Assembly: GCF_963675165.1 (NCBI RefSeq)
Contig: NC_087390.1
Location: forward strand, 2,680,001-2,744,000
Direction: 5' to 3'
From: Halichondria panicea
Lineage: Eukaryota; Porifera; Demospongiae; Suberitida; Halichondriidae
Length of the DNA: 64,000 nt
Below the pieces are notes generated by a model, which had not been told where the DNA came from, made no database searches, and saw nothing but the letters and a program-made list of their open reading frames with translations. The position numbers and the translations under genes are program-made. Positions 23,744 to 34,719 of this stretch are shown here, in pieces. Numbering within the stretch: the first letter of the stretch is position 1; each line of letters opens with the position of its first letter.

Positions 23744-24382
23744 TATCATAGTATGCGAAAAGAAATAATCCGTAATACAGGTTTCCTGTACCTTAAGTCC
23801 TGCATTGATTTTATTTCTAGATTGGAGAAAAACAGGGCAAAAACTAGAGAAAGAAGAATAAACAACACGCATGCATGCATGGCCTATTACTAGGGTGATG
23901 CAATTAAGTGCCATGGGGCAAGCGTGATGAATATCAAAGTTGCTTGGTTGCAGTTGTTTAAACAATGATTCTTAAACTGGAACAAAGTAACTCCTCTAGA
24001 GTCTGGTATTCTATTACGCCATTATGAGAGAATTAAGGCATAACGAGCACATTTTTTTTGGTGAGAATCATGCTGGTATAGGAATAATAGGCAGGTTTTA
24101 TCGAATCATAAGTATACAGTAGTATTTAAATATTTCAGTGTGGACCTGATGGTCGTGATGGAATTAAATACTGGTGGTTAATATCTCCTTGGCATTCTGT
24201 ATTTAGACTCGCAAGTCGTCACTGTTACACAACAAACAGTAGACTGGTCAAACTCCGTGTAGAGACTTGTGCAACGTTTTCCACGATATTTGTGGCAACT
24301 CATTCACTATACCGCATACGATTACTGTGATGTCTTGAACATTTATTGCAGGACATAACTCGAATAGACTCTATCATGCAGG

Positions 24383-24562
24383 TGTTATAGTTGCAAACTG
24401 TGTCTACTGTATACTTATGATGTAATGTCTGTGTTCGAATATAATTATTCTAGTTAGTTCTCTTCTAGAATACTCCTTGAGTTATCGGTTTTGTATATAA
24501 ATACCTGTCATGAATCAGAGTTCTTTATTATTCAATTATTCATTTCCATCTACGATATTACA
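24383..24562 (+). repeat. Gypsy 5' LTR (candidate)
   Basis: A TG...CA segment of 180 bp with a TATATAAATA box near 24493, directly followed by TGGCGACGAGG (from 24565), a primer-binding-type sequence typical of Ty3/gypsy elements. No matching 3' LTR was found downstream. Confidence 0.6.
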
Positions 24563-24599
24563 ACTGGCGACGAGGATTGTGTGGATTAACAAATTCTAC

Positions 24600-25810
24600 G
24601 ATGGCAACTGCTCACATAGGAACTCTCATTCAACCCAACGGACGAACATATCACCTCCTACCTGGAATGTGTCCAACTTTTCTTTGCTGCAAATTCAGTT
24701 AGCCAAATCCCGAAGAATTGTTTGCAACCTTAGCAAATGGGGAACAATTGGATCTGTCTCAAGCCTATCTCCAGCTTCCGCTGGACGAGTCCTCGATACT
24801 CATCAAGGCCTGTACCAATACACTCTCTTACTATTTGGTATCGCATTGGCTCCAGCTATTTTTCAAAGGCTGATGGAGACAATTTTGCAAGGAATCCCTG
24901 TCGCGTATGCTACATTAACGACATTCTGGAAGAAAAACACCTCAGAAGTTTGAATCAAGTGTTTTCAAAATTGACGGATCACGGCTTTCGACTCAAGAGA
25001 GGAAAATGCAAATTTATGGCAAAGTCGGTGGAGTATCTCGGTCACAAAATTGACAAAGACGAAATTAGTGCACTATCAAACAAAGTGGATGCCATTGTCA
25101 ATGCTCCTCACCCAATCAACGTAGAATTACTACAGAAAGTTTATTTGAAATCTGGCCACTATACTTCATCCTCTCAACCAGCCACTGCAAGCCAACCACA
25201 AGTGGAATTGGACTGCAGAATGCGTGGCAGCCTTTCAGATGGCCAAAGACCACCTAGTATCAGCTGATGTGCTCACCCACTACAACCCAGACCTACCCAT
25301 TTGCATGGCCGCTGATGCTTCAGCTTATGGAATTGGAGCCGTGATATCTCATGTGTTACCGGATGGAAGTGAAAAGCCGATATCATTCGCTTCTCGAACA
25401 CTCACCCTGACTGAAAAGAATTATGCACAACTGGAGAAAGAAGCACTGTCCCTCGTGTTCGGAGTAAAAAAGTTTCACCAATACCTCTATGGAAGGAAAT
25501 TTACCCTCATTACCGACCACAAGCCCTTAACGGCCATATTTGGATCCAAGAAGGGCATACCCACTCTAGCAGCAGCACGTCTACAAAGATGGGCCCTACT
25601 TCTGTCGACATATGACTACAAAATACAGTTCAAGCCCACCAAAGCCCACCAAATCTCACAGCAATGCAGATGGACTCTCAAGACTTCCTCTACCAGTTCT
25701 CGATTCGGACAATGGAGGAGAAGCTGTCAGTCTCTTTAACGTGTTTCAGGTGCAGTCTCTGCATGCCTGTAACATTTCAACAAGCGCAATAAGCTACCAA
25801 ACGTGACCCT
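24600..25810 (+). pseudogene. Ty3/gypsy pol remnant (reverse transcriptase - RNase H)
   Basis: RT fragments are seen as DLSQAYLQLPLDES (about 24756-24800), LYQYTLLLFGIALAP-like sequence, a degraded catalytic box reading YINDILE where Y-x-DD is expected, then VEYLGHKI. RNase H follows: MAADASAYGIGAV, LEKEALSLVFG and LITDHKPLTAIFG keep the catalytic acidic residues. At least two frameshifts (about 24900 and 25130) separate the pieces. Gag, protease and integrase are not visible; the region just after the LTR runs almost directly into RT. Confidence 0.85.
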
Positions 25811-26479
25811 GTTTTGAGTAAAATTTTGTGATACACATGTATGTGAGGGACGTCACGAAAACCGCAGCCACTTAGAATCTTATCTGATATGCTGACTGTG
25901 CAACACGAGTCTCTACACGGAGTTTGACCAGTCTACTATTCGCTGTGCGCAACAGTGACGGCTTGCGACTTGTGAGTCTATTCTGTGTTAATAGATATAG
26001 AGCTATAGCCGGTCCCAGGTCGATTTTTTTCTAACAGACAGGACAGGAAAAAAACATGGCCTTAAAATAGAGTCATGTGGCCATTATTTATAGTTTGATG
26101 TTATACTTGTGCAATGTCCATGCAATCTCCTTGGAACAATGTCAGGCCTTGCTAAATTATAATATGTACACATGCACACTGCAATGCATGCAGCTCTCTG
26201 TGAGTTCCCTATATACACAAGTTTGGGATGCACTCAACCCAAGACCGAAACATTATTGTTGGCAGCTAAACAAAGCATATCTGCATGCTGTTGAGCTTAA
26301 CTTTCCAGAATCTGGAGTTAGCATCAACAGTTTCCTTAATTATTGTTACGTAAAAGTGTACCTATATACTTCGGTATAGATACACTTTTATATTTTTGTT
26401 ATACACCAACACAGCTACTATAAACAGATCTATAGAAACCAGAGTGTTATATACAATACATGCAGTAGTATAATATTAT

Positions 26480-26772
26480 CAGGAGTGTATGAAGAGGAGT
26501 ATGCGACTCCCACGCACATTCTATTCTACATACCGGACTGATTCCGTCACTAACACTTGTTGTGTAAACTGTTAGCCATGAATAAAATTAAATGAGGACT
26601 GGAGGTACAAACCACATGCGTGTATGCTGATATCATTTTTAACTAATTAACCACTACACCTACGCACCCACTTAAGATGAGGTCTGATAGTGACGTGGTA
26701 TGACATACTCATACTGGAACCTGGTTTACACTATAACTGCTACAGTTGGACACTCCTCTTCATACACTCCTG
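26480..26772. mobile_element. 293-bp GAAGAGGAGT-end MITE, copy 2
   Basis: TIR CAGGAGTGTATGAAGAGGAG at the left and its complement at the right. It is flanked by ATATTAT on both sides (26473-26479, 26773-26779), a TSD of at least 7 bp. Related to 7867-8228. Confidence 0.8.
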
Positions 26773-28819
26773 ATATTATGTATGAACATAAAAGCTGGCT
26801 AGCATGTAGCAACTAACAGGAGCAATAAAACTAAACTATACGTAGACAAAAACTCTTGACGTATAGACTAGAGGCACATTTGAGAACGAAGTTTAAACAA
26901 CGCAAGCACGCATGAACTTTTCCAGTATTATTATTTGAGAATGCATGTTACTATACATATATAGGGCTGTTAAAACAATTGCATGTTACTATATGGTTTT
27001 AGCGAGACCGTGCACCCAAGAAGAATTGTTTCTTCTATTCATGTATATGCCAGGCGTCCGTCCAAGCATACCGTATAGCAGATAATTTTGGGGGTGGGGA
27101 ATATTTGTAGTTAAGCAATATTTAGTCAGTTCGTGGTTGCTGCTTGCACCGCAAGGTGAATGTATATATAGGCAAGGTCGTTTCATTCGTGGGTAAAATA
27201 TTCGTGGTCCAGTATTCATGCAACCACAAAAACCACAAGTATTTGCCCCCGAAAATTACCAAAATTACCAAAATTACGGTATTATAGTTATGATCATTGT
27301 TCTGTAAAATATAATTATGCGGTTTAGTCTAGTTGCAATACTTTGCTTGCTGCGTTGGTTAAGTAATAATGCCTCATGAAGTGTGTATTCGATTGTTTCA
27401 AGCTCCAGTGGATTCTGTGAACAGGAACTTTATAAACTATGATATCATTTCCTCTAGCACTCAGCATGACACATACACACTATCCTCCCACACAACAGAC
27501 ATACGTACATGTACACACGAGAAACATACACATATTAAGCAGGTTCAGTGAGTCTAGCAATGACAATGATACAATTGTTAGCTATGGCTACATCTTCTGT
27601 TGATAGTCTTAACTATATCAACCATGATAATCATTAGAACTCTCAGTCCACCCTGAAAAAGTAGGTTATTTTGTGGTGAACATGTCAGGGCCACCAGCTC
27701 TAGCTCTATAGTGCACTTCTGCATGATAAAACGTATTAGCTAGGAATAAAAGATACTATAATGTTTTGCAAGCATCAAATATGCATGCCGAATTTAGTGA
27801 GTTTACAAAAATAAGGTGGCAAAGACCTATACGTACATGCCAGATTGCAAAAGTTAGGTTTTTCACTTTAATTAATTGTAAAACATTGTAGATCTAGTAT
27901 ATATTAAATACGGTATAGATGCTCTTTGGCTACAGGAACATGCAACTGTATAATTATGCTCTTAATTCTTTAATATACTTATGTCATGACTAGCTACTGT
28001 TATGTATAATATTATGTGTACAGGGCATAATACTCTGGCCACATCAGTGTAGCTACTTAAATACATATAGATATGGCACCTACCTTGTAAAAATGTCTGT
28101 TAATCCACTGTTTTTCCTCTCTGGTTGGTTGTAGATCTCTCTCTTTACTAATGCTATAGTGAACGCCTGTCCAATAAGTAGATCTTAGTTATATAAGTAT
28201 AGTCATACTGGGTTGACAGGCATATAACCGGAGCATAAACTAGTTTAGCATGCTGCTCCAGAGGAGGGAGGACACAATTAACCTTAGCTCTAATGACCTA
28301 TTATCGCGACCTTTTAATTACATTCTAGGAACGATTCATCGTTTCTTTCTTTATAACCTCCCTCCTCGATGCTGCTCAGGAGAGGCACATAGTTCATGAA
28401 TGCAATTATTGGCTGGTTGGGGAAAGGCCCAATTGACAGGATGCCTAGTTATTTCCTGTAAACTGTATACATGTATATTGTTTTCCTCAGCCTTGTCAGA
28501 ATACTCCTGGCCTCATCCACAGGTCGAGTTGCTGGCAGCCCCAGTGTTTGCCACAAATACAAGAGGAAACATCAATTTCCACATTAATAGACCCGTCACG
28601 AATTATAGTGAAGATCAAGAAGCATGTTTACTATAATCTGCTTCCTATATGGAGATAAGAATAAACACTCCCAATGCATGAGCTAGCTCTTTCATGTCAA
28701 ACTTCAATTCCTGTACTTAAAGTTATGTTTTCACCTTGTATAATTTCTTGCTTGTCTTGTGCTATAGAACCCACATAAAAACCCATATAGCTTTGTGAAT
28801 GTGGTACTAAGAATATCTA
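26773..28819. other. Non-genic stretch with a MITE
   Basis: Includes a CGTATAGC-family MITE at about 27067-27283 (CCGTATAGCAGATAATTTT at the left, AAAATTACGG at the right). An ORF at 28400-28636 has no recognisable domain and may be chance. Confidence 0.4.
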
Positions 28820-29200
28820 TCTGTCTGCCGAGTGTCTAGGAAAAACTGGTGATTAAGAGACAACTTTTGTACTTCGAAGTCTGATGTTTAAACACTTGTT
28901 ATGATCAAGTGTCTCAATTTATAGCCTACAATGTATATACACTGTAAAAAAGTGTGCCTTACACAATACGTGACTAAAAGCGTGCAATCGATCTGCACAT
29001 CTTTGCATTCAGTGTCACTATAAACTGTATTCATTATCACAGGTGCAATTATTGGGTTTCTGTAAGAGCGTATCGAAGCATTGGTCCCACTGGAGCTATG
29101 GGGGTCAAGGTACAGCAAGAGGGTGCTCTACCATCACCTACGGAAGTTCAGAGAAGGGAGACACTGCATGTCCGTGAAGTAAATGTGTGATGGAGTTAAG
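28820..29200 (+). pseudogene. Degenerate TERT CP + QFP exon pair
   Basis: 28820-28908 aligns with the 3' half of TERT exon 6581-6713 (CTGCCGAGTGTC, ACTTCGAAGT). 29043-29200 aligns with exon 6851-7009, including the GTGTGATGGAGTTAAG end and a GTATGT donor. Reading frames are broken: pieces of VPLELWGSRYS and VLYHHLRKF lie in different frames. It is an old duplicate of two adjacent TERT exons with their intron. Confidence 0.7.
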
Positions 29201-29873
29201 GTATGTACAAAGGCTATAGTAACTCTCTTGACCTAACAATTTAGTTAAGGTCCTGCTCACATTACCACAAATACTAAAAAAAGTTATGGCTACTCTTGTT
29301 TTATCTTTAGGCAAAATATGGCTACAGCAGTGCATCTTAAAAGGGGCACAGAACAATAACTAGTTTTCAAGCTCTAGAGTATAGCACAGTTAATTCTTAA
29401 AATTAAATGCACAGGACACATGTAGTCGCAATTCTAAGGTCTTAACAGACTATATATATAAAGTTATACTACTTTATTTTGCGGGCGCTGTACCGGGAAA
29501 TAATGCGCATCAAGGATGCATGGGTCTGTACACAACTACATGCATGTATGTATAAACCAATGTGAAATGATCCCGTGAGTTACTCCCGTTTCCAATCCCT
29601 CTTTCCTTATCTCTGGCCAAACTAATGGAAACCACACAAGTACAGTTATGCATTGGTACATCCATCATTTGAAAGAGTTACTTCCCGCTTTTCGTAATGA
29701 TTGAAATTTGACCTTCCTTAAGAGATGTGTGTGATGCTGATTGAGGGCCAGCGCCGTAATTACACAGCTACACTTGGTGCTGATAGTTACACTATAGCTC
29801 CACTGCGCATGCTACTTGCTACTGCACTGCTCTTACAGTATTCACAATAGCAACAATAATTCTTATCTCAACA

Positions 29874-31520
29874 TAATGCACCTGTCAATTTAATGCCCCA
29901 TCCCCCTACCGGGGATAGGTGGGGATTAGACCAATCACATAATCTAATATAGTATGGCTGTTGAAGGCCAAAAATGGGTCAAACCCGGAAATAATTGGTA
30001 TAGAAGTGATTTTGGTGTCAAAAGAAGCGGAATTTTTTGCACTACAATATATCCAAAATCCACCTGAATCCGCTTTGGGGAAAAAATTTTACAACCGTTT
30101 CAGTATAGTAAAAATATGGAGGTGAGAAACTTGATTACAGTACTTCCTTTTTTTATGCATTGTCATGAGCCTGCACATGTGGTTAAACCAGCTGCTCCTA
30201 AAACAGTTGCATAGTCCTACTAAAGTTTTGTGTAAAGTTGGTGTATCAGTCCCTTGTCTAGAGCTGCATGTAGGCACCACTTTACAGTGTATAACTGTGC
30301 ATGCATGTAAGTTGCAATGCAAGCTTCGAATCTATGTAGTGCATGGGTATAATTATTATACTTATTATATACTTACAGCTTTGTCTGCATGTGTATAGGT
30401 CAGGTTGCCATGGCTGAAGGACTACCTTTAGGAGTTACTAGTAGCAAGACTGTTGTGTTATCTGTAAGTTGCATGGTGTTCGAAAATGACAAAAAAGGGT
30501 ATAATGAGCCTTATCGGCTTCAGTGAAGAGAACGTGGATATTTAGAGCTGAATACCTACTTAACCAGATGTACCAACACAGCTCCCATTAGTACATATAG
30601 GAACTGCATGCCGTCTAACCGAAAATGAAAGCAGTGCTTAAGCAAAAAGGTTAAGATATAGCATTTTGTTGAAAGAAAACGGCATGATTTGCTGAATTTG
30701 ATACTTGCCATTCAGAAAGGATAATGTAAAACACGTCCCATGCGTGACAAGCTAGCTTCTAGAGTGTTGTAGCAAAGCATGTGCATTCTGAGGTTAAAAA
30801 TCGTTGTATTGACTTAGTTGCAGCAGAAGCAATTTATCTATTATTCACGGTTTTTGCTTATAATAAAGAGAACGCTTATCAGCAACAAGGGTTCTGGGTA
30901 TAATTATAGGCCTCAGGACAAAGGTTCCATAGGTCAGGTTGCATGGCTGAAGGGCTACCTAGCAACTTTGAAGAAGACTGTTGTGTTATCTGTAGTGCAT
31001 GGTGTTTGAAAGTATTGGTCATTCTATTATACGATCTGCTCATGCAGCCAAGGTCAGTTGTAACCCCAATACACTATTTGGCACTGGTGTTGAGTCGGAC
31101 CATGTATTTGGGTCAAGGTGGCTTACTTGTAAACGAAAAGTCACAGTTAGGTTTCTCCATCAGTTTATATATGATGAGGTAAACAGATACAAACAATCTG
31201 TTATTCAGAGCAAAGCGCTTGCTTACAGAGTGCTCTCCTGGACTATGGTACATTTGGCGGTAACATGCAGATAATGTTGACCACAATGTGGTAACATTAT
31301 ATAGGATGGTAAGGGTATATTGTATAGCTATTTCTTCATGGCGAAAAGATAACGAATTATTTGATTGACATTATGTGATCAATCTTAAATTGACCTTTGA
31401 CCCAATGCATACATCAGGTGATCTGTCTAAGTCCCCTAGGTAGGGGAGCAACTTCAAGTCTAATCCCCAACTAATCCCGGTATAGGGGGGAGGTGGGGCA
31501 TTACTTTGACAAGTGCATAA
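29874..31520. mobile_element. About 1.65-kb TIR element with broken ORF
   Basis: Left end GCACCTGTCAATTTAATGCC and right end, in reverse complement, GCACTTGTCAAAGTAATGCC, both followed by C-rich CCCCC and GGGGATTAG sequence. The same kind of end is seen at 48950-49290. The right half holds the ORF remnant described next. The boundaries and the link between ORF and TIRs are inferred. Confidence 0.5.
30932..31310 (+). pseudogene. Broken ORF of the DNVDHN family (uncharacterised)
   Basis: Pieces in alternating frames read FGTGVESDHVFGSRWL, QLGFSIS, YDEVNRYKQSVIQSK and ADNVDHNVVTLYRM. This order (YDEV-RYKQS then DNVDHN-TL-G) is recalled from an uncharacterised protein family that is abundant in cnidarian, mollusc and sponge genomes; its function is unknown to me. 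Frameshifts at about 31165 and 31270 break it. A partial repeat of its start (GLPLG, KTVVLS) lies at 30396-30462. Confidence 0.5.
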
Positions 31521-31546
31521 GACCAGGCAAGACACACTGATCATGT

Positions 31547-32215
31547 GTGTCCATAGACTCTCCAGCCAGCCCTTCTCGGGGTAAGGGACTGGTGGATTGC
31601 CTACTGAGAGTTGTGCCAGTGGAATTTTAATCAGTTGCATGACATCATGTATGACATCATCATGTGGTTTGTAATGTCTGACATGCGTGGGTTGCAAATG
31701 GCTACACAATTACAAATAAGCTCCCCTTGCTTAGTTTGTGGCAGGGAAACCGAGAACTGGTGGTAGAAGGCTACTGTTAAGCCCTTTCCATCCCCACATA
31801 CTTTCAGACTGGAAAGATTTTAAGACAAGTGGTGCAAATCATCTACATACTAAAGTCACTGGAGGATTTGTCTCAATTGCAGCTTGATTGATAAGCTCTG
31901 CTTGGTCGCTTAATCTTGCACTAGCACAGTAGTGTTGCTCATCTATTATTTTGTTATTATCATGCATTCTACCACAAAGAAACTAACTAAGCGATACTAG
32001 CTGTGGGCGTAAGAATGTCACATAACATTGATACTGCACTCTGATTGGTCATTACCAGATTCAGGTAACGGCACAACTCTCAGATAGGCAATCCACCAGT
32101 CCCTTACCCCAAGGAAGGGCTTGGTCATTACCAGATTCAGGTAACGGCACAACTCTCAGATAGGCAATCCACCAGTCCCTTACCCCAAGGAAGGGCTGGC
32201 TGGCGAGTCTAGTGT
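31547..32215. mobile_element. TIR element with duplicated right end
   Basis: ACTCTCCAGCCAGCCCTTC, then GGGGTAAGGGACTGGTGGAT at the left; the complement at the right (GCAATCCACCAGTCCCTTAC). The right end is a perfect tandem duplication of about 76 bp (32045-32199). A related but diverged end lies near 5335-5420. Confidence 0.6.
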
Positions 32216-32910
32216 GTCCACCTACACAAACATTAAATCACATGATGCAATTAATGATGTCATTCTAACTATAAGCTAGCAGTTCTACATAATTATTGTG
32301 TTACTGGCAACCGAACTCATTGAAATCACAACAGCGCATTAATTTTGTACATGAAATTATGCGCTTCATTGGGAAATCATGCGATGTGCACGTACATATT
32401 TATTTGTACACAGGCAAAACTCAAAGATTATACATGACATTGTCAAACATGCAGTACCTCTTGTTTTGTGAGCAGTGTGTCAGTGTACCGTACCTGCAGC
32501 AAAGAAAAACAAGTTATAAAGAAGGCCACTTGTAGGATGCGATTCACTCTAGCCTCTTTCAGGGTTAGTTATATCATGGGTCTGCTCAAGCATGCTGTCT
32601 ATAAAACATGTCTGAGAGGGTAAAAAAACACAAATAAAAGTTTAGGCTGATTTTATATTGTATAGCTAAACGCATACACGCTGAAGCCGGCTAACAATTG
32701 TCATTCCCTGGATACAATAATGAAATCAAAGAATGCAAAATTGCTTCAATGCGACCACTGGCTGCCTGAGCAATCATATAGATGCTGCATGGCATGAAGG
32801 ATAGGATCTATAATTATTATTAGGTGGTTCCTTAAACATGCATTTAGCAATTTCATAAACATCTTAGAGGGGCTAAGCAGTCTCACAGTACTATACACCC
32901 ACCCACTCAC
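32216..32910. other. Non-genic spacer
   Basis: No gene or transposon end recognised. The ORF at 32296-32535 has no domain. Confidence 0.3.
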
Positions 32911-33018
32911 GTCCTCTGAGTCATTGATCTGTGTGATGGTGGGCTGTCTTGGTGATGGTCTGGTCCACTCCCTCTATGAGCACCCAGTTACCAGCCGGCA
33001 CTCGACTGATCTCAACTT
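32911..33018 (-). pseudogene. EFTUD2 domain II exon fragment (minus strand)
   Basis: Reverse complement of the 3' part of the exon at 44026-44166 (from [20 protein letters not shown] on), including the GTGAGTGG donor on the minus strand. One extra base near 32944 shifts the frame. A third copy of this exon, inverted relative to blocks A and B. Confidence 0.8.
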
Positions 33019-33324
33019 AATAGCGGGCCTCAGACTAGACAACCAACCTGATAAGAGTTTTGGCACAAAGCATGAAGGGAATGTTGCTTTATTGCTGGTG
33101 CCCAGAGGTTGCTGTAGTGTAGACATTGCATGTTCTAATTACTGCCATAACCAACAAAAGTGTGAAACAGTATGTGTGTCGGACGTTGCATATGCGCATG
33201 GGAACCCTATATCAAGTATTATGTGAAATGTATAGACATGTAGCTCCCAACCAATTATAGATAGTTACTACTCTATCTATGAACCAATTAATGGGTACTA
33301 TTACCATGTTACTATCCCAACCAA

Positions 33325-33364
33325 TAGTCTCGTGGACCAGCCGATAACTGGGTCCGCGAGACTA
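33325..33364. mobile_element. 40-bp micro-foldback element
   Basis: TAGTCTCGTGGACCAGCC at one end and GGGTCCGCGAGACTA at the other, with a short centre. Termini match the TAGnCTCG family. Flanks CCCAACCAA and CCCAGTCTA match only partly, so a TSD is uncertain. Confidence 0.55.
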
Positions 33365-34078
33365 CCCAGTCTAGTCACTGACCGTCCTATTTTGAAGTTT
33401 ACCTTACTGCGAATTACTATGGATAGAGGTTTCGCTATGCAACAAGCATTTTAGAGTAGTCTTCATCGTCCAGTCTAGTGTGCAGTTCTCGCCCAGTGCA
33501 GCTTTTAATATAGTCACACGTCAAAGTCTCTGGTCACACGTACACAGAGATAGAGTGGGTAAAGATCGTTAATCCAGCAACCTCAAACTTATTAGAGGGA
33601 TAAGATCTTAGCATAGATAGTAGTATCTATGATCTTAGCCTCGAGTCCAGGCCGATTAATAAGATCTAGAAGCAACTCCTTCCTACTAAGATGTGCCCAT
33701 ATGCTGTTTTAGGGCTAACTTAGTTGGGTGCTGCTGCCTAATAAGATCTACATGGGAAGTACACGGGAATAGTGCTCAAGAGGATGTATACTACGGGACT
33801 TAGCATATCTTTCGGTCAAGAAGCAACTCCTTCCTACTAAAATGTGCCCATATGCTGTTGTAGGGCTAACTTAGTTGAGTGCTGCTGCCCTCTACCGTTG
33901 CACATTAGGTGGGAGAAAGGAGTTGCTTCTTGACGGTCATGTGCAAACGATAGAGCTAGGGTGGCGGCGCCCGACTAGGGCTAACTATCCCTAATAGGAT
34001 AGGAATGTAATACCATGTAAGCTGTTTGTATGGGCAGTAAAAATGTGTGGGTGGTGCATGCAAATAAATAGGCGATCT
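33365..34078. repeat. Non-genic stretch with a duplicated approximately 75-bp segment
   Basis: GAAGCAACTCCTTCCTACTA with TGTGCCCATATGCTGTT and GGGCTAACTTAGTTG occurs at about 33669-33742 and again at 33818-33890. An inverted AAGGAGTTGCTTCTTGACGG follows near 33917. A lone TAGCCTCGAGTCCAGGCCG end lies at about 33638. Confidence 0.6.
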
Positions 34079-34180
34079 ATCAGGTAGATTCTTCTCCCAT
34101 GCAAATGCAAGCTATACCCAGCTGATCACAATTAAGAGCTGATTGTTGATCTGAGCTTGTCATTGGACTGGAAATTCCAG
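34079..34180 (+). pseudogene. Degenerate fragment of the orphan small-ORF family
   Basis: CCCATGCAAATGCAAGCTA, then CCCAGCTGATCACA and GATCTGAGCTTGTCATTGGA, match the middle of the ORF at 58633-58956, but the frame is broken. Confidence 0.55.
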
Positions 34181-34592
34181 CTATATGTATTGGGTAGTCA
34201 ACACCCACGAGGCTATGCTGAGCCATATAGCAGACTACCTACAGACTTCTATATAATTATAATAGCTATAATTTATATCAAGGAGTTTTCTCCTAATTGA
34301 AATTCTGTTGTAAGTTTTGTTTCTATATCATCACCCCTGGTTTGTGTAATAGGCTGCATTTAGTATGAGGATCGAGAAAGCTTACATGTATGGTGTATAG
34401 GAATAGCTACTTTGCAAATTTTTTTTGTTATAGATAGTACATGCCTACTATATACATGGGCATGAGATTATTGAGGTATCTATATATGTGTTATAGTGTC
34501 CCATATCCCGAGGGCTTTCATGACATGTGTTAATTGATTTAGATCCCACTTTTCATTGGCTGCCTCAGGCAAGAAATGCATCTATATAATAG

Positions 34593-34719
34593 TTAGACAC
34601 TGTTTAGGAAGTTTCTACATGATTTAGAAGCCCAGTAGTATCCCGAAAGTTAGTGAGGGTTCTATACTATAGCCTTGAGGACTTCTAAATCATGTGGAAA
34701 CTTCCTAAACAGTGTCTAA
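34593..34719. mobile_element. 127-bp hairpin element (TTAGACACTGTTTAGG)
   Basis: TTAGACACTGTTTAGGAAGT with TTCTACATGATTTAGAAG faces its complement ending CCTAAACAGTGTCTAA, around a GTATCCCGAA centre. Family members lie at 44511-44643 and 56443-56578. Downstream repeats of TACATGATTTTCTAAGT are shared with the 56-kb copy. Confidence 0.75.

Larger units (their letters stand above)
24204..25980. mobile_element. 1777-bp MULE-like element containing a gypsy fragment
   Basis: Imperfect TIRs of about 75-85 bp start TAGACTCGCAAGTCGTCACT (left) and TAGACTCACAAGTCGC (right, reverse complement), and share TAGACTGGTCAAACTCCGTG further in. Flanks TTCTGTATT and TTCTGTGTT (24195-24203, 25981-25989) are a 9-bp TSD with one mismatch. 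The body is mostly a broken Ty3/gypsy element. Confidence 0.7.

Noticed and set aside
28400-28636. 78-codon ORF preceded by an acceptor-like TTTTCCTCAG
   Set aside because: No recognisable domain and no partner exon; kept as non-genic.
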